A stretch of DNA of 32,566 nt from Chloroflexia bacterium (GCA_025927935.1 JAICKM010000004.1:1-32566); one strand, 5' to 3'; numbered from the stretch's first letter, positions 8,224 through 14,841 are shown. Program-made: numbers and translations. The notes: a model not told the origin generated them from the sequence alone.

Positions 8224-8882
8224 TGAAAAGTCGAAGTTACAACCAGTATTGTGGGCTGGCCTATGCTCTGGATATCGTGGGCGAGCGGTGGACGCTGCTG
8301 ATCGTCCGCGAATTGATTGCCGGCCCGCGCCGCTTTAAGGACCTCACAGAGGGGCTTCCCGATATCAGCACCAATTTGCTCGCCGAGCGGCTCAGGAGTC
8401 TGGAGCAGCAAGGCATTCTTACGCGGCGTGTCCTTCCGCCGCCCGCCGGCTCGACGGTGTACGAACTCACCGCCGTGGGGCAGGCGCTGGAACCAGCGGT
8501 GCTGGAACTCGGCAAATGGGGAAGCCAATTTGTGCCGCCGTCGATGGACGGTGTCTATGTGCTGGGTTTGAATTCCTACGCGTTGACCCTCAAAACCTTT
8601 TTCCGGCCGGAGCAGGCACAGGGGCTAGATGAAACCTATGAGCTGCACATCGGCAATGAGGTCTTGCAGGTGCAGATTCAGGAAGGTGCGCTTCATGTGC
8701 AGCAGGGCGCAACGCTCAAACCTGCTGCGACGTTTCACACCGATATTGCGACGTATCTGGGCTTATTGCTGGGACAGATCCAGCCGGATGCGGCAATTGC
8801 GGAGGGCCTCATTCGGATCGAGGGTGATCCGGGCGCGTTAAGTCGCCTCCTGAATATGTGCGGGGTGCCTCGCGCTCGTTAA
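8223..8882 (+). CDS. HxlR-family winged-helix transcription regulator with C-terminal extension
   Basis: 219 residues. Residues about 8-105 are the HxlR/MarR-like winged helix: YCGLAYALDIVGERWTLLIV with RELIAGPRRFKDL and ISTNLLAERLRSLEQQGIL are near family consensus, followed by the wing (YELTAVGQAL). HxlR proteins are often only 100-150 residues; here about 100 more residues follow (from about 118), resembling the SCP2-like ligand-binding extension seen in some relatives (recalled, not tested). It probably controls the divergent MFS-dioxygenase operon in response to a small molecule. C10 near the N-terminus sits where some relatives have a redox-sensing Cys, so thiol or quinone stress sensing is possible. 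Start ATG appears leaderless. Confidence 0.92.
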   Translation: MKSRSYNQYCGLAYALDIVGERWTLLIVRELIAGPRRFKDLTEGLPDISTNLLAERLRSLEQQGILTRRVLPPPAGSTVYELTAVGQALEPAVLELGKWGSQFVPPSMDGVYVLGLNSYALTLKTFFRPEQAQGLDETYELHIGNEVLQVQIQEGALHVQQGATLKPAATFHTDIATYLGLLLGQIQPDAAIAEGLIRIEGDPGALSRLLNMCGVPRAR

Positions 8883-9050
8883 ATCTGCTTTTCTGAATGG
8901 CCGCTGCCCTGGTTCCATAGTGTACAGATTGTCGAACGGAGCATATAGCTTACTTAGCGCGGCCCTTCCCGCCCGCCAATGCATATGCAGCCATGCGCCG
9001 TTTAGAGGTCGCGCGGATAGCGGCACTGAACACGACAAGGAGAATTTCTA

Positions 9051-9502
9051 ATGGCTGATCAAGCACTGGGGACGAACGTAATCACGCAAATGGGCATTAT
9101 CGTCCGGGACATCGAGGCGCGGGCGCGGGCGTGGTCCGATATTCTGGGCCTCCCCATGCCCAACATTGAAGTGACCGATACGGTTGACATTGCTCACACG
9201 GAATACGATGGAGAACGCTCTACCGCCCGAGCCAAGCTGGCGTTCTTCCATAGGGTCAAGTTGACGTTGAGCTGATCGAACCGATCGGCGAACCGAGCAC
9301 CTGGAACGATCAGTTGCGGCAGCATGGCGATAGCTTGCACCACATCGCCTTTCAGGTTCAGGGCATGCAAGATAAGCTCGCGTACCTGGATAGTAAAGGC
9401 ATGCGCCTGCTCCAGCGTGGCGATTACACCGGCGGGCGCTACGCGTATGTAGACGGCCAGGCACAGTTGGGTGCGATCCTTGAGCTTTTGGAGAACGATT
9501 AG
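9051..9502 (+). pseudogene. VOC/glyoxalase-family protein, broken by a one-base deletion
   Basis: The ATG at 9051 has AAGGAG upstream. The first frame (9051-9275) encodes a vicinal-oxygen-chelate start: ITQMGIIVRDIEARARAWSDILGLP, with FFHRVKLTLS and a stop. From 9254 the frame +2 continues without a gap in similarity: GQVDVELIEPIGEPSTWNDQ, then HHIAFQVQGMQDKLAYLDSKG and QLGAILELLE to the TAG at 9502. Two bases (9252-9253) stand where three are needed, so one base is missing next to CAT AGG G. The full length (about 150 residues) fits methylmalonyl-CoA-epimerase-like VOC proteins. Either a real mutation or a sequencing error; no slippery heptamer is visible. Confidence 0.8.
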
Positions 9503-9518
9503 TTTGGCTGAGCGCGGC

Positions 9519-9536
9519 GGCCCGCCTTAGCGGGCC
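9519..9536 (+). terminator. GC-rich hairpin after the VOC gene
   Basis: GGCCCGC (9519-9525) pairs with GCGGGCC (9530-9536) around a CTTA loop, 17 bases after the VOC stop. The following bases (CTCGTTGAACTT) are only weakly T-rich, so termination strength is uncertain. Confidence 0.5.
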
Positions 9537-9565
9537 CTCGTTGAACTTACGGGCATATTAAAGCC

Positions 9566-9627
9566 GCTAAACCTGCGTTGCCGGCCAAAGGCCGGCAACC
9601 GGCGTGCCGCGTTGATGCAGGTTTAGC
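9566..9627. repeat. Nested inverted repeat upstream of the aldo/keto reductase
   Basis: Outer arms GCTAAACCTGC (9566-9576) and GCAGGTTTAGC (9617-9627) are perfect over 11 bases. Inside is a second perfect hairpin, TTGCCGGCC (9578-9586), AAA, GGCCGGCAA (9590-9598). The element ends 18 bases before the reductase ATG. It could be a structured leader RNA or a small palindromic mobile repeat. Confidence 0.7.
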
Positions 9628-9645
9628 TGTAGGGAGAAGGAACCA

Positions 9646-10611
9646 ATGGCTAACGTTGCCCATGCGTCGTTACCGCTCCGTCCGTTCGGGCAAACGGGAC
9701 TCCAGGTTACTTCGATCTGTCTTGGCTGCGCTCCGCTCAGCGATCTGCCGGACGTCTTCTATCCGGTCTCGGAAAAGCAGGCGTTCGATCTGCTACGGAC
9801 CACCTTCCAAAGCCCGCTCCATTTCCTGGATACAGCGGCCGGGTATGGAGATGGCGAGAGTGAGCGGCGGATCGGCGTTGTGCTCAAAGAGTTGGGCGGC
9901 TTGCCGCCGGGCTATGTCCTGGAGACTAAAGCAGATCGCCACCAAAGCACCAACGATTTTAGCGGTGAGCAGACCCGGCGCTCGGTTGAACGGAGCCTGC
10001 AATTGCTGGGCCTTGATAGACTCGATATCGTGCATATCCACGATCCCGAATACGCGACAACCACTTTTGAGGAGATGATGGCGCCGGGCGGCGCCGTGGA
10101 GGTATTGCAGCGCTACAAGGAGCAGGGAGTCATCCGGGCTATCGGCATAGCAGGCGGACCCATCGAGCTGATGACACGCTTTGTAGAGACGGGCGCATTC
10201 GACGCCGTCCTGACCCACAACCGCTACACCTTGATCACCCGGTCGGCCGCTTCGCTGCTGGACATCGCGGCGCGGCGGGGTATGGCGGTGCTGAATGCCG
10301 CGGTGTATGGCGGCGGCATTCTGGCGAAAGGCCCTGACGCATGGAGCAAGTTCGCCTACCGCGAAGCCTCGCCGCCGCTTGTCGAGTCCGTGCGGCAGAT
10401 GGACAAGATATGCCGGCGCTACAATGTGCCTCTTGCTGCCGCAGCCTTGCAGTTCTCGCTGCGTGACCCGCGTATTACCTCTACGGTCGTCGGGATGACG
10501 CGTGCCGAGCGCGTGGCGGAGACGGTGACCCTGGCGCAGCACCCGATTCCCGAGGAATTGTGGACGCAACTGGACGCGGTCGCGCGTCGCGCGGGAGTCC
10601 AGATGAGTTAA
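9646..10611 (+). CDS. Aldo/keto reductase
   Basis: 321 residues, ATG preceded by GGGAGAAGGAA. The AKR TIM-barrel tetrad is present: D62 and Y67 in FLDTAAGYGDGESERRIG, K95 in VLETKADR, and H132 in VHIHDPE. FGQTGLQVTSICLGCAPL is the usual first strand, and TSTVVGMTRAERV is the NADPH-binding C-terminal segment. The best fit by memory is the D-threo-aldose/L-fucose (galactose) dehydrogenase branch, which oxidises sugars with NAD(P)+; the substrate here is not certain. It follows the broken VOC gene and a structured element; no operon partner follows. Confidence 0.93.
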   Translation: MANVAHASLPLRPFGQTGLQVTSICLGCAPLSDLPDVFYPVSEKQAFDLLRTTFQSPLHFLDTAAGYGDGESERRIGVVLKELGGLPPGYVLETKADRHQSTNDFSGEQTRRSVERSLQLLGLDRLDIVHIHDPEYATTTFEEMMAPGGAVEVLQRYKEQGVIRAIGIAGGPIELMTRFVETGAFDAVLTHNRYTLITRSAASLLDIAARRGMAVLNAAVYGGGILAKGPDAWSKFAYREASPPLVESVRQMDKICRRYNVPLAAAALQFSLRDPRITSTVVGMTRAERVAETVTLAQHPIPEELWTQLDAVARRAGVQMS

Positions 10612-10629
10612 CGATTTGCACTGATCACG

Positions 10630-10695
10630 ATGATCATGAACCGTTTCCCCAGCCACTTCTTCTGGGGTACGGTGGCGGCATCGTTCCCGATTGGA
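10630..10695 (+). pseudogene. Possible N-terminal fragment of a GH1 beta-glucosidase
   Basis: About 22 residues starting at the ATG at 10630 or 10636 keep the spacing of the GH1 start (FPSHFFWGT, A-S at the expected places, then G-G-A), with Gln-to-Pro and Glu-to-Gly changes at otherwise conserved positions. Nothing further of a glucosidase is visible, so at most a stub remains. The match is short and from memory. Confidence 0.35.
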
Positions 10696-10896
10696 GGCGC
10701 TATCATTTGGCCGGGCATCGAGAACAGTACCGGACGGTGGATCGGGTATGCGGGACGCCGGGCACAGGATCGAATGCTGGTGGCTGAGGTTCTTGCACGC
10801 TCGGTACTATGTGCAGCTCGGTACTATTTCCCTCAAGATTTCTCTCCGGGTCGGCAGGTAAGGCAGGTGATTCAGCTGGGGCCGGCACCCGACAGC

Positions 10897-10928
10897 AAAA
10901 CAGCCCCGACACGGGGGTGTCAGGGCTG
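10897..10928 (-). terminator. Rho-independent terminator of the rnpB-tRNA-His unit
   Basis: On the minus strand CAGCCCTGACAC and GTGTCGGGGCTG form a 12-bp stem with one mismatch around a CCCC loop, followed by TTTTGCTGT. It lies about 30 bases beyond tRNA-His and is the first good terminator after the rnpB promoter. Confidence 0.8.
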
Positions 10929-10959
10929 CCGGCTCGCCTACGCCAGGCTTATTTCAGGG

Positions 10960-11032
10960 GGTGGCCTATGGGGCTCGAACCCACAACCCCTTGATCCACA
11001 ATCAAGTGCTCTGCCATTGAGCTAAGGCCACC
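10960..11032 (-). tRNA. tRNA-His (GTG)
   Basis: Complete cloverleaf on the minus strand: acceptor GTGGCCT/AGGCCAC with the extra G-1 opposite C73 typical of tRNA-His, anticodon stem CTTGA/TCAAG around TTGTGGA (anticodon GTG), and T-arm GTTCGAGCC. CCA is not encoded. Its 5' end lies only about 20 bases downstream of the rnpB 3' end. Confidence 0.97.
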
Positions 11033-11055
11033 ATTGATGGGGGTTGGCCGCACCG

Positions 11056-11443
11056 GCGCGAGTGAGTAAGCCGAGTTCTGTTCTAGACGGTCATCTCTCT
11101 CGCGATCCTTGCGGACCACGGGCGCCGCGTCGCCTTGGCACCGGCTCTCGACTTTCGCCCGACTCAGCAAGCAGCCGACTTGTGCGGGCGGGCCGGAGAT
11201 TGCTGCAGGGAGGATTGCCCTTTTCACTCCACGCCCCGAAGGCCGTGGTTTTGGTCTCTGTTGCTCTCGTCCGCCCCGGTTGCCCGGTTGGGACGCCAAT
11301 CTGGACTGTCAGGCCCGGCGCGTGCCCCGGACCTTCCCCCGCTTACGCGAGGCACCCTGCTGTGCGCAGCTCGGACTTTCCTCTACCCCCGAAAGGGCAG
11401 CGACCATCCTACTCACACCGGCGCGTCCTCGCCCCACACGCGC
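11056..11443 (-). ncRNA. rnpB: RNase P RNA
   Basis: The minus strand contains the universal P4 5' strand GAGGAAAGTCCGAGCTGCGC near 11390-11371 and the 3' conserved block GACCGTCTAGAACAGAACT followed by CGGCTTAC near 11085-11058. GTGAGTA close to the 5' end pairs with TACTCAC at the 3' end as helix P1. About 385 nt fits a bacterial type A RNA. It is the catalytic subunit that cuts tRNA 5' leaders. Ends are estimates: the start from the promoter, the 3' end from P1. Confidence 0.95.
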
Positions 11444-11449
11444 CCCCAT

Positions 11450-11478
11450 ATTATACGGAAAGCCTCGCTTTCTGTCAA
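11450..11478 (-). promoter_or_regulatory. Consensus promoter of rnpB
   Basis: On the minus strand TTGACA (plus 11473-11478), a spacer of exactly 17 bases and TATAAT (plus 11450-11455). Both hexamers are perfect. Start of transcription is expected near 11443. Confidence 0.9.
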
Positions 11479-11543
11479 GGCGATTTGCCGATTGACAATG
11501 GCTTTTGGAACGTCGTCAGGCGGTTGGCGGTCAGACGCGCACC

Positions 11544-11569
11544 GTAGGGGCGGACCGGCGTGTCCACCC
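11544..11569 (+). repeat. Short palindromic intergenic repeat of the GTAGGGGC type
   Basis: Begins GTAGGGGCGGAC and closes GTCCACCC, an imperfect palindrome. This resembles the short intergenic repeats scattered through many Chloroflexota genomes (recalled) and shares GTAGGGGC with the palindrome at 26091-26115. Confidence 0.45.
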
Positions 11570-11613
11570 TGGTTGGGTGCCCCAATGCTCGACGTTGCAA
11601 CAGCCATGGCTGA

Positions 11614-11642
11614 TTGACATTCACCCAATAGAGTGCTATAAA
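11614..11642 (+). promoter_or_regulatory. Strong vegetative promoter upstream of the lipoprotein
   Basis: TTGACA (11614-11619), 17 bases, TATAAA (11637-11642). Start expected near 11649, leaving a leader of about 310 bases before the next gene. Confidence 0.75.
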
Positions 11643-11961
11643 TATGGTACCTTGTTATTGCGACTAAATATAGGCGTGTGCGAGTTCGGTGGTGCGCACT
11701 GCCAAAATCCTCTCGTTTTCTAGATTAATAGATCTACTTGAGCGTGGTCCCGTATCCCTTGCTTAAGTCGAATCGGCACCAAGAAGCGATGCTACTTGGC
11801 TCGGTGCTTGGCCCACCAGCCGGTGGCCTGCATCCTGGGGAGTCATGAACCGCTGCGGCGCAAACCACGGCAAGGCGCCGGATAACTCAGCACTCAGCAG
11901 CTAATCGCACCCGGTGGACCTGTTGTTTTAGCTGACGCTCTCGTTTACAGGAGGGATTATC

Positions 11962-12708
11962 ATGCCGCGCGGCCTTGCCTTCGTTCTTGCCTTGTTCGCT
12001 ACACTCATCTTGGTCGGCTGTGGCACTGATACCCCGCCGCAGACCGCGGTTGTGATTGTTGTCACTGCGACGCCGGGGGTGCAAAATGCCTCCACCGCGA
12101 TCCCGCCGACACCAGTGCTCACCAACACCACCGTGCTAGCCAGCGCGCCGCCGGATGCGGGGGCTACCGAGCAGGCGTTCGTCGCGGCGACGCAAACCCA
12201 GGTGGCTGACGCAGTCGCAGTCCCGGCGACCGCTACCGAAGAAGTGCCGCCGACGGTGGTGTTGCCCAGCTTCGGCGGCACGATGGACTTGAACGACTGG
12301 CGCATATCGCTGGCGAAAATGGAGACGCGCTCCCGGCTGGTCTACGACGCCACCGGCCACGCCTACCGACCGAGCGGCCAGTACATCTTGCTGTGGGTAG
12401 ATGCGCGCAACCTGGCGAACGAGTCCCGCACGCTGCAAGACACCCTAATCTGGCTGCTCACGGATGATCACAAGGCCGACTATCGAGAGATGTGGAGCAA
12501 CACCGACGGTACGACCCAAGAGAATGTGGCCCAGGCGATCTCGCAGGAGGGGCGCGATCCGCTCTACGCCAACGTGACTCCGCGTGGCGTCACGCACACC
12601 CTGCTGATCTTCGACGTGGCTGCTGATGCCCGCCCGCTCTGGTTCTGGGTGGCTTCGCAGGCAGAGGACCCGCCCATTGCCCATGCATTTGACCTGCGGC
12701 AGCAGTAG
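11962..12708 (+). CDS. Lipoprotein with DUF4352-like extracellular domain
   Basis: 248 residues, ATG with AGGAGGG upstream. Residues 1-20 are a lipoprotein signal with lipobox LVGC. Residues 21-95 are a low-complexity Thr/Ala/Pro linker (several VTATP-like motifs). From about residue 98 (GGTMDLNDWRISLAKME) to the end there is a beta-rich domain with YILLWVDARNLANESRTL, which resembles DUF4352-type immunoglobulin-like domains of secreted proteins that usually carry a 'yvvvdvtv-N' strand. No catalytic residues are evident. It would be anchored on the outer face of the membrane. Its 5' leader is unusually long. Function unknown. Confidence 0.85.
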   Translation: MPRGLAFVLALFATLILVGCGTDTPPQTAVVIVVTATPGVQNASTAIPPTPVLTNTTVLASAPPDAGATEQAFVAATQTQVADAVAVPATATEEVPPTVVLPSFGGTMDLNDWRISLAKMETRSRLVYDATGHAYRPSGQYILLWVDARNLANESRTLQDTLIWLLTDDHKADYREMWSNTDGTTQENVAQAISQEGRDPLYANVTPRGVTHTLLIFDVAADARPLWFWVASQAEDPPIAHAFDLRQQ

Positions 12709-12873
12709 GGTCGCTGACGCTGCTGACACGCAAGCCTCCTCATAGAACGCCTTATATCAAGGAGTTGCTGTTGTATGGTGGACCTGTTTACCCTCCCCGG
12801 CGGCTGTTCTCTGCCGGTGTGCTTGGGCCAACTGGGGCGGCCTCGCTTCCAGGTCTAATCATACCCGAACTAG

Positions 12874-13143
12874 CGTTCTATCACAAGAAAGCGTCACCCA
12901 TTTTATATCTACAGTGTGCCGCATTTGCAGGGCGTTGGTAGCGCGACCCTCACGGTGATCATAACGCGGGCGCTGACCGGTGGGTTTAATCTGATACTGG
13001 GCGCGAGCGGAACCAAAGGCAAGATTACAGTCACGTGGGTCCGCGGCGGGGAACCGAAAACCAAAGTGTGTCCGCAATGCGCCGAGGAAGTCAAAGCCGC
13101 CGCCAAGGTCTATCGCTTCTGCCAGTACCAGTTTGAATCGTAA
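12874..13143 (+). pseudogene. Degraded zinc-ribbon-tailed protein fragment
   Basis: The frame is open from 12874 but has no good start; GTG at 12916 lacks a ribosome site. The last part, CPQCAEEVKAAAKVYRFCQY, has the shape of the common C-terminal zinc ribbon CPxCAEEIKxxAxxCRxCG, but the third Cys is Tyr and the Gly after the fourth is Gln. The preceding residues (ATLTVIITRALTGGFNLILG) are hydrophobic. It is probably the remains of a short membrane or lipid-binding protein; a real divergent gene is possible. Confidence 0.4.
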
Positions 13144-13211
13144 GGAAGCGTCCGAGCTGGATGCACACGAGCCGCCTGGTAATGCGGTTCCCTATCGAAA
13201 GTAAATGCTAC

Positions 13212-13240
13212 TTGACGTGTGCTGACTCAGCAGTTAAGAT
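13212..13240 (+). promoter_or_regulatory. Promoter of the three-gene cassette
   Basis: TTGACG (13212-13217), 17 bases, TAAGAT (13235-13240). Start expected near 13247, about 12 bases before the first ATG. Confidence 0.65.
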
Positions 13241-13258
13241 GCGTGCGAAGAGAGGCCA

Positions 13259-13612
13259 ATGACACAAGGAGTAGGAACCCCACCCTTTACTCAGGGGTTC
13301 ATTAGCACCTTCGAACTTGATGATCACTTTTCCCGTCATGCTGCAGAGCTTGGGCTGTCGACTAAAGCCGCGTACCTTGCTCAAGCCGATCGGTTCTTAG
13401 GCGGACCAATCGGCCCGAATACCCAGCAATGTCGAAGGCCCCGAGGACGTTATACAAATGACAAAGTGCGTTGGAACTCAGTAACAGGAGAGTTCGGTAT
13501 CCAACGAGCCGATGGTTTTATCAGAACGTATTATTGGCTGGACTTGCGCGGCTACCGCCATAGGTTCCCAACGGATCAAGATTATTTTCAAGAACAATGT
13601 AGGAAAACATGA
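13259..13612 (+). CDS. Small toxin-like protein (BECR-type RNase candidate)
   Basis: 117 residues, ATG preceded by AGAGG. No signal peptide. The pattern is: an early helix with H23 and H27 (DDHFSRHAAELG), a YLAQADRFL segment, C58, then KVRWNSVTGEFGI and DGFIRTYYW, and finally YFQEQC (C114). I recall this order (H...H, 'V-R-[YFW]-N-x2-T-x-EFG', 'G-x-I-R-TYY', 'YF-x2-QC') from C-terminal toxin domains of polymorphic toxins, of the barnase-EndoU-colicin-RelE class of RNases. Here it stands alone without a secretion or Rhs carrier, so it may act inside the cell or be an orphan cassette. Its stop overlaps the next gene's start by ATGA. Assignment is from memory and not proven. Confidence 0.6.
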   Translation: MTQGVGTPPFTQGFISTFELDDHFSRHAAELGLSTKAAYLAQADRFLGGPIGPNTQQCRRPRGRYTNDKVRWNSVTGEFGIQRADGFIRTYYWLDLRGYRHRFPTDQDYFQEQCRKT

Positions 13613-14046
13613 TGTATACATGTCCCGTATGCGGTTACGACAAACTTAATTACCCTTATACAGAGGATGGCACAATTTGCCCTTCCTGTGGTACTGAGTT
13701 TGGGTACGACGATTTCTTAAATAGCCATGCGGAGCTACGCCAACACTGGATCGCGCAGGGTGCCCAATGGTGGAGCCCGAATAGACCAAGACCCCCGTAT
13801 TGGTCTCCAATAGAACAACTGCGTAACATAAGCTACGAAGTTACCGATAGTGATCGTGCGGCAATTGCACAACGCATTGATATAAGCTTTAGCAAACTTG
13901 AAATATCCACCAATAATTCTATTGTATCGGAACCAAGGGCGCACAACTCTAATATCCTAGCGATATCCGGTGTAGATGTTTTTCGGCATGTCGCCAGTCT
14001 ATTCACTAACAATGAAACAACTCAGTCACACCTTGTGAGGACATAG
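13609..14046 (+). CDS. Cys4 zinc-ribbon protein, possible immunity partner
   Basis: 145 residues. It overlaps the upstream gene by four bases (ATGA) and has AGGA before the start; a second ATG follows directly. The N-terminus is a zinc ribbon: C5-x2-C8 and C24-x2-C27 in CPVCGYDKLNY and ICPSCGTEFGYDD. Next come LRQHWIAQGAQWWSPNRP and SPIEQL, a conserved block of a widespread family of small unknown proteins related in look to the Cys-rich CPCC family, which is found near polymorphic toxins. Residues from about 75 on are not recognised. The overlap with a toxin-like gene suggests an immunity or antitoxin role (inference). Confidence 0.7.
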   Translation: MMYTCPVCGYDKLNYPYTEDGTICPSCGTEFGYDDFLNSHAELRQHWIAQGAQWWSPNRPRPPYWSPIEQLRNISYEVTDSDRAAIAQRIDISFSKLEISTNNSIVSEPRAHNSNILAISGVDVFRHVASLFTNNETTQSHLVRT

Positions 14047-14048
14047 AT

Positions 14049-14513
14049 ATGCCACATTTGTTACTTTTTGCGCCTTGTGCAAAAGCGATCATTGATCGCG
14101 AAGACGCCTCGATATCAATGATCTCTATTCTGAGTGGTGTCCGTGTCTCTCCAATTGAGCAGGAGGAACTCCCCAACGATGCAGTCGTGCCCATGATATG
14201 GGTAGCAGTCTCTATTTGGGAACGTGAGCCCGATGATGAAAACAAGACTTTCGAGCAACGGTTTCAAGTTATACAACCAGACGAAGAGGTACAGGCGGAG
14301 GCCACAACGGCTTTTACCTTGCCCCGGCGGACCCACCAGAATTTAGTGAATGCGACCGCATTCCCAGTGGGGCAGACGGGAATCTACCAGTTACGCCTGT
14401 CTGTGCGCGAGGTCGGGACCGAACAGGATTGGATTAGAGTTGCTGATTATCCAATGGAAGTAGTTTACGAAAGTGCCCAAACCGAACAGCAAACGGGTTT
14501 GGAGCGCCCTTGA
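14049..14513 (+). CDS. DUF6941-like protein
   Basis: 154 residues, ATG two bases after the previous stop, with GAGGA nine bases upstream. It opens MPHLLLFAPCAKAIIDREDA, then SMISILSGVRV, VPMIWVAVSIWERE, EQRFQVIQPD, and ends IYQLRLSVREVG with VADYPMEV. This order is what I recall for DUF6941, a cytosolic beta-sandwich-looking family of unknown function. No signal peptide or membrane segment. Its place as third gene in a tight cassette links it to the toxin-like and zinc-ribbon genes, but no function follows from that alone. Confidence 0.75.
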   Translation: MPHLLLFAPCAKAIIDREDASISMISILSGVRVSPIEQEELPNDAVVPMIWVAVSIWEREPDDENKTFEQRFQVIQPDEEVQAEATTAFTLPRRTHQNLVNATAFPVGQTGIYQLRLSVREVGTEQDWIRVADYPMEVVYESAQTEQQTGLERP

Positions 14514-14546
14514 CGTGGCGGCCCAGATCGCGTAGACTCTAGATCG

Positions 14547-14590
14547 GGTTGACCCCTTATATGACCCCTGACGGGCGGTTGACCCCTTAT
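14547..14590 (+). repeat. Direct repeat of 14 bases, 30 bases apart
   Basis: GGTTGACCCCTTAT occurs at 14547-14560 and again at 14577-14590. The second copy supplies a TTGACC (14579-14584) that, with TATACG near 14603, could be the promoter of tRNA-Pro. A 30-base period puts the copies on the same face of the helix, as for a regulator site or upstream promoter element. Confidence 0.6.
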
Positions 14591-14633
14591 CCGACAAGCG
14601 AATATACGCACTAGAGTTCCAGTGTTTAGATAG

Positions 14634-14707
14634 CGGGGTGTAGCTCAGCCCGGTGGAGCGCCTGCTTTGGGAGCAGGAGGTCATGGGTTCGAATCCCGTC
14701 ACCCCGA
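14634..14707 (+). tRNA. tRNA-Pro (TGG)
   Basis: Cloverleaf with acceptor CGGGGTG/CACCCCG, anticodon stem CCTGC/GCAGG around TTTGGGA (anticodon TGG) and T-arm GGTTCGAATCC. Discriminator A; CCA is not encoded. Confidence 0.97.
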
Positions 14708-14735
14708 CCCTTTTCCCTGGAATGCGCCGGCACCC

Positions 14736-14808
14736 GCGGGGGTAACTCAATTGGCAGAGTGTCTGCCTTCCAAGCAGGATGTTGCGGGTTCGAGCCCCGT
14801 CCCCCGCT
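14736..14808 (+). tRNA. tRNA-Gly (TCC)
   Basis: Acceptor GCGGGGG/CCCCCGC, anticodon loop CTTCCAA (anticodon TCC) and T-arm GGTTCGAGCC. CCA is not encoded. It starts 28 bases after tRNA-Pro, so the two are likely cotranscribed. Confidence 0.97.
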
Positions 14809-14817
14809 CCCTTTGTT

Positions 14818-14841
14818 GCGCGCCGGCTACAGCCGGCGCGC
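14818..14841 (+). terminator. 11-bp perfect hairpin after tRNA-Gly
   Basis: GCGCGCCGGCT (14818-14828) and AGCCGGCGCGC (14831-14841) are perfectly complementary with a two-base centre. No T-run follows. It likely ends or processes the tRNA-Pro-tRNA-Gly transcript. Confidence 0.5.

Larger units (their letters stand above)
10612..10959 (+). other. Stretch with no intact gene; possible GH1 remnant and a terminator
   Basis: An open frame from 10630 begins MIMNRFPSHFFWGTVAASFP and then IGGA. This resembles the N-terminus of family 1 beta-glucosidases (FPxxFxWGxAxxSxQIEGA), but the next residues match nothing in any frame and the frame runs through the terminator and tRNA-His. I therefore read 10630-10695 as a decayed fragment. 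The rest shows nothing except the terminator at 10897-10928. Confidence 0.4.
11479..11961 (+). other. Gene-free stretch with strong promoter and long untranslated leader or unknown small RNA
   Basis: No credible ORF. It holds a GTAGGGGC-type palindromic repeat (11544-11569), a strong plus-strand promoter (11614-11642) and then about 310 bases before the lipoprotein ATG. That stretch can fold: GCACCAAG...CTTGG-CTC-GGTGC around 11778-11809 and CCACC/GGTGG around 11813-11826. It matches no RNA family I recognise (not SRP RNA, tmRNA or a known riboswitch by eye). Confidence 0.5.
12709..13258 (+). other. Mostly gene-free stretch with a decayed zinc-ribbon ORF
   Basis: Holds the degraded ORF at 12874-13143 and the promoter of the next cassette (13212-13240). 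A 27-codon ORF at 12775-12858 has AAGGAG ten bases before its ATG but matches nothing I know. Base composition is less GC-rich than the flanks. Confidence 0.45.

Noticed and set aside
9240..9275. Programmed frameshift in the VOC gene
   Set aside because: No slippery heptamer or stimulating structure is visible at the junction; a simple one-base loss is more likely.
10630..11025. 131-codon plus-strand ORF
   Set aside because: It runs through the terminator and tRNA-His; only the first 22 residues resemble a known protein.
11044..11617. Several plus-strand ORFs of 128-167 codons
   Set aside because: They lie on the antisense strand of rnpB and have Arg/Pro-rich shadow composition.
14391..14750. 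Minus-strand ORF of 119 codons
   Set aside because: It overlaps the DUF6941-like gene and tRNA-Pro and has no ribosome site or similarity.
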